Shown in pieces: positions 31,504-42,124 of a DNA stretch of 64,000 nt (position 1 is its first letter; each line of letters begins with the position of its first letter). Below the pieces are notes generated by a model, which saw nothing but the letters and a program-made list of their open reading frames with translations, was not told where the DNA came from and searched no databases. The DNA comes from an uncultured Prevotellaceae bacterium (lineage in GTDB: Bacteria; Bacteroidota; Bacteroidia; Bacteroidales; Bacteroidaceae), in assembly GCA_900314755.1 (NCBI GenBank), contig OMWH01000014.1:1-64000 (forward strand), written 5' to 3'. A program made the position numbers and the translations under genes.

Positions 31504-31516
31504 ATACCTTATTATA

Positions 31517-32797
31517 TTAATAAGCGAACAGAGGATAGTCCTTCATGCGCTCGTTTACACGTTTGCGGACATTGGCAATTACCTGCTCGTCCTCTGGTGC
31601 ATTCAGTACTTCCTCTATGAGAGCGGCAATCTCCACCATCAGGTCTTCCTTGGCTCCACGAGTTGTGATAGCAGGAGTACCAAGACGGATACCACTGGTC
31701 TGGAAAGCACTACGGCTGTCGAAGGGTACCATATTCTTGTTAACAGTGATGTCTGCTGCTACAAGTGCATTCTCTGCAACCTTACCAGTTAACTCAGGAT
31801 ATTTAGAGCGCAGGTCTACCAGCATGGAGTGGTTGTCAGTGCCACCGCTCACAATAGTGAAACCACGTTTGATAAGTTCTTCTGCAAGAACCTTGGCATT
31901 CTTCTGAACCTGTTTTGCCCACTCTTTGAACTCGGGTTTCAATGCTTCGCCGAAAGCCACAGCTTTAGCGGCAATCACATGCTCCAGAGGACCTCCCTGC
32001 TGTCCGGGGAATACGGCAGAGTTCAGCAGTTGTGACATCATCTTGGTAACACCCTTTGGTGTCTTCAGTCCCCAAGGATTCTCGAAGTCTTTGCCCATGA
32101 GGATGATACCACCACGAGGACCACGGAGGGTCTTGTGGGTTGTTGAGGTTACAATATGAGCATACTTCACAGGGTTATCGAGCAGACCGGCAGCGATGAG
32201 TCCGGCAGGGTGTGCCATGTCGATCATCAGCAGGGCACCTACCTTGTCTGCAATCTCACGCATACGTTTGTAGTCCCACTCACGGCTGTAAGCAGAGCCG
32301 CCACCGATAATCAGTTTGGGCTTGTGTTCCAGAGCCAGACGCTCCATCTCGTCATAATCTACGCGTCCCGTTTCTTTGTTCAGGTTATAGCCTACGGGCT
32401 TATAGAGAATACCGCTGGTGTTTACCAGAGAACCATGAGAGAGGTGACCACCGTGGTCGAGGTTCATACCCATGAAGGTATCACCGGGTTTCAGTACAGC
32501 AAGAAGTACAGCGGCGTTAGCCTGTGCACCAGAGTGGGGCTGTACGTTGGCATACTCAGCACCAAATAGCTTGCAGACACGGTCGATGGCAAGTTGCTCA
32601 ACCTCATCAACTACCTGACAGCCACCATAGTAACGGTGTCCAGGATAACCTTCGGCATATTTGTTGGTGAGGTAACTCCCCATAGCCTCCATCACTTGAT
32701 CGCTGACGAAGTTCTCCGAAGCAATCAGTTCGATACCTTTCAATTGGCGTTGATGCTCCTTTTCAATGAGCTCAAAAATCGCATTGTCTCTTTCCAT
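31517..32797 (-). CDS. glyA: Serine hydroxymethyltransferase GlyA
   Basis: 426 aa, a full-length PLP enzyme that interconverts serine and glycine while making 5,10-methylene-tetrahydrofolate. Seen: [33 protein letters not shown] (substrate and folate contacts), [22 protein letters not shown]-like region [24 protein letters not shown], and [14 protein letters not shown] with the Schiff-base Lys. It follows rho by 33 bp with no promoter visible between them, so rho-glyA may be one unit. The structured RNA candidate begins 13 nt after its stop. Confidence 0.96.
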   Translation of the reverse strand: MERDNAIFELIEKEHQRQLKGIELIASENFVSDQVMEAMGSYLTNKYAEGYPGHRYYGGCQVVDEVEQLAIDRVCKLFGAEYANVQPHSGAQANAAVLLAVLKPGDTFMGMNLDHGGHLSHGSLVNTSGILYKPVGYNLNKETGRVDYDEMERLALEHKPKLIIGGGSAYSREWDYKRMREIADKVGALLMIDMAHPAGLIAAGLLDNPVKYAHIVTSTTHKTLRGPRGGIILMGKDFENPWGLKTPKGVTKMMSQLLNSAVFPGQQGGPLEHVIAAKAVAFGEALKPEFKEWAKQVQKNAKVLAEELIKRGFTIVSGGTDNHSMLVDLRSKYPELTGKVAENALVAADITVNKNMVPFDSRSAFQTSGIRLGTPAITTRGAKEDLMVEIAALIEEVLNAPEDEQVIANVRKRVNERMKDYPLFAY

Positions 32798-32830
32798 TAC
32801 TTATTTAGTTTTATATGTTTGTATATTCTT

Positions 32831-34786
32831 TTATCCATTCATGGCAAGCAGGAATTCCTCATTAGAGTGAGTCTGCACCAATCTGTCGCGTACTGTGTTC
32901 ATAGCCTCGATAGGATTCATCTCTGCGATGAACTTACGGATAATCCACATACGGTTCAGGGTTGTCTGATCCTGCAACAGGTCGTCACGACGAGTAGATG
33001 ACTGTACGAGGTTGACGGCAGGATATACACGCTTGTTGGCAAGCATGCGGTCAAGTTGCAACTCAGAGTTACCTGTACCCTTGAATTCTTCGAAGATAAC
33101 CTCGTCCATCTTGGAACCGGTATCAGTCAGTGCGGTGGCGATAATAGTCAGTGAACCACCGTTCTCAATGTTACGAGCAGCACCAAAAAAACGTTTAGGC
33201 TTCTGCAAGGCATTAGCGTCAACACCACCAGTCAGCACCTTTCCACTGGCAGGTGCAACCGTGTTATAGGCACGAGCCAGACGAGTGATAGAGTCAAGGA
33301 AGATGACTACATCATGTCCACACTCCACCATACGCTTTGCTTTTTCCAGTACGATACCGGCAATCTTCACGTGACGGTCAGCAGGCTCATCGAAAGTAGA
33401 AGCGATGACTTCAGCGTTGACGGTGCGTGCCATGTCCGTTACTTCTTCCGGACGTTCATCAATCAACAACATCATGATATATGCTTCAGGATGGTTGGCA
33501 GCGATAGCGTTGGCAATGTCCTTCATGAGGATAGTCTTACCAGTCTTTGGCTGAGCGACGATTAGTGCGCGTTGTCCTTTTCCTATTGGTGAGAACAGGT
33601 CGACGATGCGTACAGAAGGATTCGTTGTGGCAGGGTCACCGCATAGTGTGAACTTCTCGTCAGGGAAGAGGGGGGTGAGGTGTTCGAAACTAACACGGTC
33701 ACGAACTTCTTGCGGTAGACGGCCATTAATAGTTTGAACGTCCGTCATGGCAAAGTATTTCTCATTTTCATGAGGGGGACGAACGGTGCATGCAACAACA
33801 TCGCCCGTTTTCAGTCCGTATTTTTTTACCTGTTGTGGGCTCACGTAGATATCATCAGGTGAAGAGAGATAGTTGTAATCACTGGAACGGAGAAATCCAT
33901 AGCCGTCCTGCAACATCTCTAAAACACCATTGCCTTTAATCAGGTTATCGAAATTGTAATGAGCTATAGGTGCATGGTTGTTGACAGGTATATAGGTGTT
34001 CGCCTCCTGCATCATCTGGGGTTGGCTGACCTGTGACATTGGACGGTCGAAGATATCCAAAGTAGGAATAGCCTCACCATCTTCGATAGGGATGTCGACA
34101 ACTGTAATAAAATCTGTGCCGTCTCCAGGATCACCTTCCCAAACACCATCTCGTAATGTCAATGAATCCTTGTTCTGTTGCTGCTGATTCAACTTTGCCT
34201 GTAACTCCTCAATCTTGTTGGTGTCAATAGGCTCTTCTGTTTCAGGTATGGTTTCTACTGGAACCTCCTCAGCAACCTGTGCTTCCACCTCAGTTTTAGC
34301 AGCATCCTCAGCGGCCATTTCCGACTCGTCGCCGCCTGCCTGTTGCTTTTCGCGGGCAGCAATCTCCTCGAGTTCCTTCTTCGACTTGCGCCCACGCTTT
34401 TTAGGTGCGGGTTTCTCTTCTGCAGCAGGCTGTTCGGCAACTGGTTCCTTTCCTGTTTCTGCCTTTTGTTTGGCATCGGCAGCGTCAGCCTCGGCAAACA
34501 AGGTGTCAAGTGACTTTTTCTCTTTTGCTTTTGTGGCATTGACGTTGAGGTTCTCAGCTTCTGTGCCATTAACAGTATATACCTTATTATTATCCTTCTT
34601 GGCTATACGGGTACGTTTACGTTTAGTGCTCCCCTCGCTTGCTGCTGAGTCCTCAGCTGCTTTGTCAAGGATGGCGTAAATTACTGTTTCCAGTTCGTCA
34701 TTTTGTGAAACCTTAACACCGAGGTTGTTGGCTATCTCCATCAACTGGGGGATATCCATTTGTTCTAATTCATTCTTCGTATACAT
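32831..34786 (-). CDS. rho: Transcription termination factor Rho with a large N-terminal insertion
   Basis: 651 aa from ATG 34786 ([16 protein letters not shown]); a TTG nine bases upstream is not needed. Residues 1-45 are the Rho_N helices. About 190 residues follow of low-complexity sequence rich in Lys, Glu, Ala and Gln ([20 protein letters not shown], later [11 protein letters not shown]), a feature of Bacteroidetes Rho and absent from the E. coli protein. The RNA-binding domain includes [20 protein letters not shown]. The ATPase core has Walker [37 protein letters not shown] and the R loop region. It is a hexameric RNA helicase. Its ~120-nt leader carries small hairpins that may support autoregulation. 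Confidence 0.95.
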   Translation of the reverse strand: MYTKNELEQMDIPQLMEIANNLGVKVSQNDELETVIYAILDKAAEDSAASEGSTKRKRTRIAKKDNNKVYTVNGTEAENLNVNATKAKEKKSLDTLFAEADAADAKQKAETGKEPVAEQPAAEEKPAPKKRGRKSKKELEEIAAREKQQAGGDESEMAAEDAAKTEVEAQVAEEVPVETIPETEEPIDTNKIEELQAKLNQQQQNKDSLTLRDGVWEGDPGDGTDFITVVDIPIEDGEAIPTLDIFDRPMSQVSQPQMMQEANTYIPVNNHAPIAHYNFDNLIKGNGVLEMLQDGYGFLRSSDYNYLSSPDDIYVSPQQVKKYGLKTGDVVACTVRPPHENEKYFAMTDVQTINGRLPQEVRDRVSFEHLTPLFPDEKFTLCGDPATTNPSVRIVDLFSPIGKGQRALIVAQPKTGKTILMKDIANAIAANHPEAYIMMLLIDERPEEVTDMARTVNAEVIASTFDEPADRHVKIAGIVLEKAKRMVECGHDVVIFLDSITRLARAYNTVAPASGKVLTGGVDANALQKPKRFFGAARNIENGGSLTIIATALTDTGSKMDEVIFEEFKGTGNSELQLDRMLANKRVYPAVNLVQSSTRRDDLLQDQTTLNRMWIIRKFIAEMNPIEAMNTVRDRLVQTHSNEEFLLAMNG

Positions 34787-34834
34787 ATATAACAATCTGT
34801 ATTCGTTGTCTTTTATTGTTTGAAATTGGATGGA

Positions 34835-34855
34835 AATGTTTCACGAATGGAAACA
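34835..34855. other. Hairpin in the rho leader
   Basis: ATGTTTC and GAAACAT form a 7-bp stem with a 7-nt loop about 50 nt before the rho start codon. A second small stem (CCTCC/GGAGG-like, near 34876-34888) lies closer to the promoter. rho leaders are known sites of autoregulation; that role here is inference. Confidence 0.35.
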
Positions 34856-34909
34856 TCTTGCTAAGAACTTTAAATCTCCTTTGGGAGGTCTTGTTCTGAA
34901 ATTCGAGTG

Positions 34910-34917
34910 CAAAGTTA
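34910..34917 (-). promoter_or_regulatory. -7 element of rho
   Basis: TAACTTTG on the minus strand, giving a leader of about 118 nt. Confidence 0.65.
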
Positions 34918-34991
34918 CATATTTAATTCCTATTCGCCAAATAAATTAAGAGATTTTGTGCATAAATGGCGTTAGTTTTGTGGTTTTTTTG

Positions 34992-34999
34992 TATATTTG
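34992..34999 (+). promoter_or_regulatory. -7 element of the metallophosphatase gene
   Basis: TATATTTG. It lies inside the upstream part of the open frame and therefore moves the start to ATG 35037 (or ATG 35001). Confidence 0.6.
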
Positions 35000-35036
35000 C
35001 ATGCGGAAACAAATAATCACTTTAGACTTTATATCG

Positions 35037-36599
35037 ATGAAAGAATTATGGAGGGGGATATTTCTCGTGACTTTAGTGCTACTAATGGTCAGTTGTCGCC
35101 AGGTGGTCAAAGATACTCCGACCAGTCTGCTGCAGAAGAGTATCGTTATCCTTTATGAGAATGATGTGCATTGTGCCATGGATGGTTATGCAAAGCTGGC
35201 AGGGTTGCGTGATGCTATAGCAGACACGGCAGATGTGTTTTTGGTGTCAAATGGTGATTATGTGCAAGGGCAGACGGTCGGTGCTATATCCAAAGGGCAG
35301 TATGTGGTGGATGTGATGAGGGTGATGAACTATGATGCGATCACATTGGGTAATCATGAGTTTGACTATGGTATGGAACGTATGTTCCAACTGCTTCGCC
35401 AAGTACCAGTCCCCGTGGTGTGTTGTAACCTTTATGATATCCGTTCTGGCAGGATGGTCTTCGCACCTTACGTGATGAAGCGGGTGGGTAACAAACGCAT
35501 TGCTTTCGTGGGGGTTGTCACGCCGACCTCGATGGAAGATGAGGCGTATGCATTCCGGGATGAGCATGACAGTCTTGTCTATGATTTACAGCGTGAGGAT
35601 ATTCCTGTATTGGTGCAGCGTGCCGTTGATGAGGCAAGGAAAGCCGGGGCTGATTATGTAATTGTAGACTCCCACTTGGGTGAAATATTGACAGCACGTC
35701 ATTCTGATTCCCATACCCTGGTGGCTAACACCTCGGGTATAGACATCGTCTTGGATGGTCACTCTCATGCCGTTGTCGTGTCCGACACTATATTGAATAA
35801 GGAGGGGAAACCTATCGTAGTGACACAGACAGGAACTAAGTTCGCGAATATAGGCAAGCTGCTCATTACTCCCGATGGCAGAATGACGACATCACTTATC
35901 CCCATAGAGCGTGTGATGGAGAAGAGTCCTTTTGTGGCTCATGTGGTGGACAGCATTCATTCCATGTTGAACGAGCAGACCGGCAGAGTGATTTGTCATA
36001 GCGAGGTTCCTTTGCGCATCCTTGATGATGAGGGCAATGAGGTTCATCGCGTAGGGGAAACGACGGCAGGTGATATCGTGACAGATGCCTTTCGTATGGT
36101 GACGGGTTCGGATATCTCCGTACTTAACAGTGGTAGTATCCGTAACGAGGCGAAGGCTGGTGACTTGACCTATGGTGACCTGCTATCCCTGTTGCCTTAC
36201 GATAATTATATTGTAGTGGCGGAAATAAAGGGTAGCACGATCATCGCCATGCTGGAAAAACTAATGAGTTTCCTGCCTAAACCTGACGGTCAGTTTCCAC
36301 AGGTGTCGGGTATGAGGTTCACAGTTGATGAGCGAGAGCACCGTGTGGGCGATGTGCAGATTCTCAACAGCAACACACAGCATTATGAGCCCATTAACCC
36401 ATCCCGTACCTATACCGTTGCCACCACCAAGTATTGCGTGACAGACGGTGGGCTTTATAACACCCTGAAGGGTAGCAAGATTACATGGGAGACCAAGAGG
36501 ACTTATAATGATATCTTTATTGAGTTTGTTACCAAGAATCTCAATGGACATATCGGTCAGGAATATGCTCAACCACAAGGACGTATCATTAAAAAATAA
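35037..36599 (+). CDS. 5'-nucleotidase / UshA-type metallophosphatase lipoprotein
   Basis: 520 aa from ATG 35037, chosen because the promoter lies upstream of it and a clean lipoprotein signal follows (GIFLVTLVLLMVSC, lipobox Cys near residue 19). The calcineurin-like domain has VILYENDVHCAMDGYAKLAG (ND-x-H), VSNGDYVQG, ITLGNHEFDYG (GNHE), VDSHLG and VLDGHSHAVV (GHxH). The C-terminal 5_nucleotid_C domain follows from about residue 330 (ETTAGDIVTDAFRMV, VLNSGSIRNEAKAGDLTYGD, YTVATTKYCVTDGG). It should hydrolyse nucleotides or related phosphoesters outside the inner membrane for nucleoside salvage. It is followed 5 bp later by the LOG-hydrolase fusion gene, so the two are probably expressed together. 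Confidence 0.9.
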   Translation: MKELWRGIFLVTLVLLMVSCRQVVKDTPTSLLQKSIVILYENDVHCAMDGYAKLAGLRDAIADTADVFLVSNGDYVQGQTVGAISKGQYVVDVMRVMNYDAITLGNHEFDYGMERMFQLLRQVPVPVVCCNLYDIRSGRMVFAPYVMKRVGNKRIAFVGVVTPTSMEDEAYAFRDEHDSLVYDLQREDIPVLVQRAVDEARKAGADYVIVDSHLGEILTARHSDSHTLVANTSGIDIVLDGHSHAVVVSDTILNKEGKPIVVTQTGTKFANIGKLLITPDGRMTTSLIPIERVMEKSPFVAHVVDSIHSMLNEQTGRVICHSEVPLRILDDEGNEVHRVGETTAGDIVTDAFRMVTGSDISVLNSGSIRNEAKAGDLTYGDLLSLLPYDNYIVVAEIKGSTIIAMLEKLMSFLPKPDGQFPQVSGMRFTVDEREHRVGDVQILNSNTQHYEPINPSRTYTVATTKYCVTDGGLYNTLKGSKITWETKRTYNDIFIEFVTKNLNGHIGQEYAQPQGRIIKK

Positions 36600-36604
36600 G
36601 CAAG

Positions 36605-38446
36605 ATGAAGAAAACTATTTTAATGGCACTATTGGTGCTTTCAACCACAACTGCCCATTCGCAGTCTGTTGATGACTTATTTAGTAAGAAGGCTGTCGAC
36701 TATCTGAAGTCGGTACCTTTTGATGTGAACCGCACGTCACTTTACAGCGCAGCAGAACTTTATGCGGGTTACGACCCTAAGAGTGAGGCAACTTTTGAGA
36801 CCTGCTACGATACGAAGGTGTATAAGCACTTCATCGCCAACGGCAAACAGGCTCAGAATGTAGAGGAGTCATTGGCTCGTACGCTGCATGACCACTGTAT
36901 CCATGTGGCTCTTGATGAGTTTTTCAAAAAGTATGACTCTCGCTTTTGTCTGGGTATCATGGGTGGGCATGCCCTGCTGCGTACCGACCCGATGTATAAA
37001 AAGGTGGTGCTTTTAAGTAAGCGCCTTACTGAGCTGGGCTTTATCATGCTGAGCGGTGGTGGACCTGGTGCAATGGAGGCAACCCATCTGGGAGCATGGA
37101 TGGCAGGACGCACAGGACAGGATGTGGATGCTGCCATTGATATTCTGAAGACAGCACCGTCGTTTAAAGACAAAGGATGGCTTTCTACCTCGTTTGAGGT
37201 GATGGAACGTTATCCTCGTAAGGGCGACTATGTCAGCCTTGGCATTCCGACATACCTCTATGGTCATGAACCTTCAGCCCCCTTTGCTACACATATCGCT
37301 AAGTTCTTCGAGAACAGCATCCGTGAGGACCTGATTCTGACCTATGCCTTTGGGGGTATTATCTACACGCCGGGAAGTGCCGGCACCATGCAGGAAATCT
37401 TCCAGGATGCCGTGCAGAACCACTACCTGTCGTTCGGCTATTCCAGTCCGATGATTTTCCTTGGCACTGATTTCTGGACGAAGGAACTGCCTGTCTATCC
37501 CTTCTTGGAGGAACTGGTCAAGTTAGGAAAATACAAAAACATGCAGTTGACCCTTACCGATGATTTCGATGAGATTGTCAAGGAGTTGGAGACATTCCGG
37601 AGCCAGACAACCTCCCGACTGGTGGAGGAGGGTGGTACGGGTCCTTATAAGGCTATCATGAAGGCAGAGCCGACGTTAGGGGCGCATACCGTCTTCGTGC
37701 CGCAAGACCTGTCGAAGTTTGACCAGAAGCATCCGTTGCCGGTGCTGGTATGGGGCAATGGTGCTTGTAATAACTCGCCTTTCGAGCATTATAAGTTCCT
37801 TAACGAGATAGCGTCGTATGGTTTTATGGTAGTGGCAACGGGGTATATCCCCATGACGGACGACCCTTATAAGGGTCCCATGTCTACCACTCAGCAGCAG
37901 ATAGAGTCAATGGACTGGGTGGAGCGGCAGAATGCCGACCCCATGTCACCTTACTATCAGAAGCTCGACGTGAAGAATATCGCTGCCGCAGGTATGTCAT
38001 GTGGAGGTCTGCAGACCCTCTACAACTGTGCCGACCCCCGTATCAAGACCATGATGATCTGTAACAGCGGCTTGTTTAACCAGCAGAACGCCCATACGGC
38101 AGTGGGTGGCATGCCGATGCCTCCCAAGGAGAAACTAAGTGATATTCACTCTTCCGTTATCTATATCCTTGGCGGGAAACCCGATATCGCCTATGAGAAT
38201 GGGATGGATGACTTCCGTCGCATCAGCCACGTGGCAGCCTGTGCCGCTAATCTGCCTGTGGGACACGGTGGCACGTATGCCCAGCCCCATGGCGGTGAGT
38301 TTGCCGTGGTGGCACTCGCATGGTTGCAATGGCAACTGAAAGGTGACAAGCAGGCTGCGAAGATGTTCAAAGGAAAGAATTGTCTGCTTTCTAAAAGGGA
38401 GGGGTGGACCATTGAGAAGAATCAACGCTTTAATACTTTGAAATAG
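36605..38446 (+). CDS. Exported LOG-family / alpha-beta hydrolase fusion protein
   Basis: 613 aa with an N-terminal signal peptide (KTILMALLVLSTTTAHSQ). Residues ~100-335 are a LOG (lysine decarboxylase-like) Rossmann domain: CLGIMGGHALLRTDPMYKKV, GFIMLSGGGPGAMEATHLGA, and TPGSAGTMQEIFQDA in place of the usual PGGxGTxxE (the first Gly is Ser, the Glu is kept). Residues ~355-600 form an alpha/beta hydrolase of the dienelactone/PET-hydrolase type: PLPVLVWGNGACNN (oxyanion region), AAGMSCGGLQTLYNCADPRI (nucleophile elbow G-x-S-x-G) and a late HGGTYAQPHGGEF (candidate catalytic His). LOG enzymes are normally cytoplasmic nucleoside 5'-monophosphate phosphoribohydrolases. Here an exported fusion sits 5 bp after a 5'-nucleotidase-type gene, which suggests a combined extracytoplasmic nucleotide or ester-processing role. 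That role is inference. Confidence 0.8.
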   Translation: MKKTILMALLVLSTTTAHSQSVDDLFSKKAVDYLKSVPFDVNRTSLYSAAELYAGYDPKSEATFETCYDTKVYKHFIANGKQAQNVEESLARTLHDHCIHVALDEFFKKYDSRFCLGIMGGHALLRTDPMYKKVVLLSKRLTELGFIMLSGGGPGAMEATHLGAWMAGRTGQDVDAAIDILKTAPSFKDKGWLSTSFEVMERYPRKGDYVSLGIPTYLYGHEPSAPFATHIAKFFENSIREDLILTYAFGGIIYTPGSAGTMQEIFQDAVQNHYLSFGYSSPMIFLGTDFWTKELPVYPFLEELVKLGKYKNMQLTLTDDFDEIVKELETFRSQTTSRLVEEGGTGPYKAIMKAEPTLGAHTVFVPQDLSKFDQKHPLPVLVWGNGACNNSPFEHYKFLNEIASYGFMVVATGYIPMTDDPYKGPMSTTQQQIESMDWVERQNADPMSPYYQKLDVKNIAAAGMSCGGLQTLYNCADPRIKTMMICNSGLFNQQNAHTAVGGMPMPPKEKLSDIHSSVIYILGGKPDIAYENGMDDFRRISHVAACAANLPVGHGGTYAQPHGGEFAVVALAWLQWQLKGDKQAAKMFKGKNCLLSKREGWTIEKNQRFNTLK

Positions 38447-38478
38447 AAACTAAAACACTGATTTTTGTTACGAAAAGA

Positions 38479-38503
38479 AAGCAGATACGAAAAATATCTG
38501 CTT
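38479..38503 (+). terminator. Rho-independent terminator
   Basis: AAGCAGATA and TATCTGCTT form a 9-bp stem, followed by TTTTG, after the fusion gene. Confidence 0.85.
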
Positions 38504-38531
38504 TTTTGTTGGTGTTTAGCTGAGAAATGAG

Positions 38532-38539
38532 TAACTTTG
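38532..38539 (+). promoter_or_regulatory. -7 element of the ilvD operon
   Basis: TAACTTTG, 42 bp before ilvD. TTTG at 38505-38508 is slightly too far (23 nt) to be an ideal -33. Confidence 0.6.
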
Positions 38540-38581
38540 CAGACTAAAAATATAGGAAAAGAACAAATACTTGAATAGAAT

Positions 38582-40384
38582 ATGAAACATCCATTACGCA
38601 GTGCGGTATGCACAGAAGGTAGGAGAATGGCTGGAGCGCGTGCGCTCTGGGTTGCTACAGGAATGAAACAGGAACAGTTCGGCAAACCGATTATCGCCGT
38701 TGTCAACTCGTTTACCCAGTTTGTGCCTGGTCATACGCATCTGCATGAGATAGGACAGATCGTCCGCGAGGAAATCGAGAAGATGGGCTGTTATGCCGCT
38801 GAGTTCAATACCATCGCCATTGATGACGGTATCGCCATGGGACATGACGGTATGCTCTATTCTTTGCCTTCCCGTGACATCATCGCTGACAGTGTGGAGT
38901 ATATGGTGAATGCCCATAAGGCAGATGCCATGATCTGTATCTCCAACTGCGACAAGGTGACACCCGGCATGCTGATGGCTGCCATGCGTCTGAATATCCC
39001 CACCATCTTCTGCTCAGGCGGTCCGATGGAGGCAGGTAAATGGCGTGGTGAGAATGCCGACCTGATCACGGCGATGATCAAGGGTGCCGACCCGTCAGTC
39101 AGTGACGAGGAGATGCAGCAGATAGAGGCATGCGCCTGTCCTGGCTGTGGCTCCTGCTCCGGTATGTTTACCGCCAATTCGATGAACTCACTGACAGAGG
39201 CTATCGGACTGTCGCTGCCAGGAAACGGAACCATTCTCGCCACTCATACCAACCGTGTGGAACTCTTCAAGCAGGCAGCGCGTCAGATTGTGAAGAACGC
39301 CTTCGCCTACTATGAGGATGGTGACGAGAGCGTGCTGCCCCGTAATATCGCTACCCGTAATGCATTCCTCAATGCCATGACGCTCGATATCGCCATGGGT
39401 GGCTCGACGAATACCGTACTTCACCTGCTTGCTGTGGCTCAGGAGGCTGGTGCTGATTTCACCATTAACGATATTGATGCGTTGAGCCGTAAGACTCCTT
39501 GCCTCTGCAAGCTGGCTCCTAATACACAGAAATACAGTGTGCAGGAATGCAACCGTGCCGGTGGCATCTTAGGCATTATGCATGAGCTGTCTAAAGGCGG
39601 ACTTATCGAGAAGTCGGCTCCCCGTGTAGATGGCATGACGATAGGTGAGGCAATGGATAAATACTGCATCACCGACGGACGTGTCGACTATGATGCCAAC
39701 CGTATCTACCAGTCGGCACCAGGCAACCGCTTCTCTACCAAGATGGGAAGTCAGAGCGAGGAGTGGGGAACGTTAGATACGGACCGTGCCAACGGTTGTA
39801 TCCGTGACCTGCAGCATGCCTATACCAAAGATGGTGGTCTTGCCGTACTTTTCGGTAATATCGCACAGGACGGCTGTGTTGTGAAGACCGCTGGTGTAGA
39901 CGAGAGTATCTGGCATTTCGAGGGACCTGCCGTTGTCTTCGACTCTCAAGAGGATGCCTGCGAGGGAATCCTTGGTGGTAAGGTGAAGAAAGGTGACTGC
40001 GTGGTGATTACCCACGAGGGACCGAAGGGTGGTCCCGGTATGCAGGAGATGCTGTATCCCACCTCTTATATTAAGAGTATGCACATGGGTAAGGAATGTG
40101 CCCTGATTACCGACGGCCGTTTCTCAGGCGGTACCAGCGGACTCTCCATCGGACATATCTCGCCAGAGGCTGCCGCAGGTGGTAATATCGGTAAAATCAA
40201 GGATGGCGACATCATCGTGATAGACATCCCCAACCGTCAGATTAACGTGAAACTCTCTGACGAGGAACTGGCTGCCCGTCCCCAGCAGCCACTGAAACGC
40301 AACCGCGTTGTGAGCAAGGCACTGCGTGCTTATGCACAGAGCGTCAGCTCAGCAGACAAGGGTGGGGTAAGAATAATTGACTAG
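38582..40384 (+). CDS. ilvD: Dihydroxy-acid dehydratase IlvD
   Basis: 600 aa, the usual length. It converts dihydroxy-isovalerate and dihydroxy-methylvalerate to the 2-keto acids, using an iron-sulfur cluster. The three cluster cysteines are in [14 protein letters not shown] and [37 protein letters not shown] and [20 protein letters not shown] are the conserved C-terminal signatures. It is the first gene of ilvD-ilvB-ilvN-thioesterase, 3 bp before ilvB. Confidence 0.97.
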   Translation: MKHPLRSAVCTEGRRMAGARALWVATGMKQEQFGKPIIAVVNSFTQFVPGHTHLHEIGQIVREEIEKMGCYAAEFNTIAIDDGIAMGHDGMLYSLPSRDIIADSVEYMVNAHKADAMICISNCDKVTPGMLMAAMRLNIPTIFCSGGPMEAGKWRGENADLITAMIKGADPSVSDEEMQQIEACACPGCGSCSGMFTANSMNSLTEAIGLSLPGNGTILATHTNRVELFKQAARQIVKNAFAYYEDGDESVLPRNIATRNAFLNAMTLDIAMGGSTNTVLHLLAVAQEAGADFTINDIDALSRKTPCLCKLAPNTQKYSVQECNRAGGILGIMHELSKGGLIEKSAPRVDGMTIGEAMDKYCITDGRVDYDANRIYQSAPGNRFSTKMGSQSEEWGTLDTDRANGCIRDLQHAYTKDGGLAVLFGNIAQDGCVVKTAGVDESIWHFEGPAVVFDSQEDACEGILGGKVKKGDCVVITHEGPKGGPGMQEMLYPTSYIKSMHMGKECALITDGRFSGGTSGLSIGHISPEAAAGGNIGKIKDGDIIVIDIPNRQINVKLSDEELAARPQQPLKRNRVVSKALRAYAQSVSSADKGGVRIID

Positions 40385-40387
40385 AGT

Positions 40388-42091
40388 ATGAGAGACAGAA
40401 TTACAGGATCGAAAGCGCTGATGAGGGCGTTACAGGCAGAAGGGGTGAAGGTGATCTTCGGTTATCCCGGAGGTGCCATCATGCCCGTTTATGACTCGCT
40501 ATTTGACTATACACGAGGAGAGAAGAAATGTTTTGACCACATACTGGTGCGTCACGAACAGGGTGCTACACATGCCGCAGAGGGTTATGCCCGTGTCTCC
40601 GGTGAGGTGGGTGTCGCTTTGGTGACCAGTGGACCTGGCGCTACAAACACGTTGACAGGTGTGGCTGATGCGATGATGGACTCCACGCCGATAGTAGTCA
40701 TCGCCGGACAGGTTGCCATTGGTACGCTGGGTACTGATGCTTTCCAGGAGGTAGACCTCGTGGGTGTGGCACAGCCTATCTGCAAATGGGCATACCAGAT
40801 ACGCCATGCCGAAGACATTGCATGGGCTGTCAGCCGTGCTTTCTATATCGCACGAAGCGGCAGGCCGGGTCCTGTGGTGCTCGACTTCCCTCGTAATGCT
40901 CAGGTTGAGGAGATCGAATGGGAGCCAAAGAAGGTGGACTTTATCCGCTCTTACGTGGCAACTCCGAAATTGAAGGAAGAGGCTGTCCGTCAGGCTGCTG
41001 AGTTGATTAATAATGCCAAACGTCCACTTGCCTTGGTGGGACAGGGTGTGGAGTTAGGTCATGCGCAGGAGGAGTTGAAGACTTTCCTTGAGAAAGCCGA
41101 TATTCCTGCAGGGCGTACGATGCTCGGACTGAGCGCACTGCCCTCCGACCATCCGTTGAATGTGGGCATGCTGGGTATGCATGGCAACTATGCCGTCAAC
41201 TTGAAGGAACAGGAGTGTGATGTGCTTATCGCTATCGGTATGCGTTTCAGTGACCGTGTGACGGGCAATATCAAGACCTATGCCAAGCAGGCAAAGGTTA
41301 TCCATCTGGATATTGACCGCAGTGAGATTGATAAGAACGTGAGAACGGATGTCGCTGTGGTTGCTGACTGTAAGGAGTCATTGCCAGCCATTACGGCATT
41401 ACTGAACAAGAATAACCATCAGGAATGGCGTGACTCATTCAAGGCATTGGATGAGAAGGAGCGTACGAAAGTCATAGAGCCAGCCATCCATCCGACGGAG
41501 GGTCCGCTATTGATGGGTGAGGTGGTGAATGCTGTTGCAGAGCATGCCCCCAAGGGAACTGTCCTGGTGACGGATGTTGGTCAGAACCAGTTGTTTGCGA
41601 CACGCTATTTCAAGTATCCCATGAAGCGCAGCATCTGCACCAGCGGTGGACTGGGTACGATGGGTTATGGTATGCCAGCGGCTATTGGCGCTACCTTTGC
41701 CACCGACCGTACCGTGGTATGTTTTATGGGTGATGGTGGCTTCCAGATGAATATCCAGGAGTTGGGTACTATCATGGAGCAGCAGTCGCCGGTGAAGATG
41801 GTCTTGCTCAACAACAACTATCTGGGTAATGTGCGCCAGTGGCAGGATATGTTCTGGTTGCGCCGCAAGTCGTTCACGAAGATGCTGAATCCCTGCTACG
41901 AGCAGATAGCCAAGGGTTATGGCATCGCTTACGAGGCAGTAACCGACCGTGCGAACCTTGCCGCAGCCATTGATAAGATGCTGACGACGGAGGGACCGTA
42001 TATCCTGGAGTGTGCCATTAAGGAGGAGGATAACGTGTTGCCGATGACACCTCCGGGTATGAATGTCAATGACATGATGTTGGAAGTATGA
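40388..42091 (+). CDS. ilvB: Acetolactate synthase large subunit IlvB
   Basis: 567 aa. It is a thiamine diphosphate enzyme that condenses pyruvate with pyruvate or 2-ketobutyrate. Seen: VIFGYPGGAIMPVYDSL, HEQGATHAAEGYARVSG (catalytic Glu), GPGATNTLTGVADAMMDSTP, the FAD-domain segment VGQGVELGHAQEEL, and the ThDP motif GDGGFQMNIQEL followed by NNNYLGNVRQWQ. It pairs with IlvN downstream. The 27-bp gap to ilvN is built of heptamer repeats. Confidence 0.96.
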   Translation: MRDRITGSKALMRALQAEGVKVIFGYPGGAIMPVYDSLFDYTRGEKKCFDHILVRHEQGATHAAEGYARVSGEVGVALVTSGPGATNTLTGVADAMMDSTPIVVIAGQVAIGTLGTDAFQEVDLVGVAQPICKWAYQIRHAEDIAWAVSRAFYIARSGRPGPVVLDFPRNAQVEEIEWEPKKVDFIRSYVATPKLKEEAVRQAAELINNAKRPLALVGQGVELGHAQEELKTFLEKADIPAGRTMLGLSALPSDHPLNVGMLGMHGNYAVNLKEQECDVLIAIGMRFSDRVTGNIKTYAKQAKVIHLDIDRSEIDKNVRTDVAVVADCKESLPAITALLNKNNHQEWRDSFKALDEKERTKVIEPAIHPTEGPLLMGEVVNAVAEHAPKGTVLVTDVGQNQLFATRYFKYPMKRSICTSGGLGTMGYGMPAAIGATFATDRTVVCFMGDGGFQMNIQELGTIMEQQSPVKMVLLNNNYLGNVRQWQDMFWLRRKSFTKMLNPCYEQIAKGYGIAYEAVTDRANLAAAIDKMLTTEGPYILECAIKEEDNVLPMTPPGMNVNDMMLEV

Positions 42092-42124
42092 TGTCTGATG
42101 TAAGATGTAAGAAGTAAGATGGAA
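42090..42124. repeat. Heptamer tandem repeat at the ilvB-ilvN junction
   Basis: Five 7-bp units: GATGTCT, GATGTAA, GATGTAA, GAAGTAA, GATGGAA. The array contains the ilvB stop region and the ilvN start codon. Confidence 0.8.

Noticed and set aside
31323-31505. FMN riboswitch upstream of riboflavin synthase
   Set aside because: The position is suggestive, but none of the strongly conserved RFN core stretches (AGGGUGAAAUUCCC, ACCGGCGGU, AGCCCGCGA) is present on either strand.
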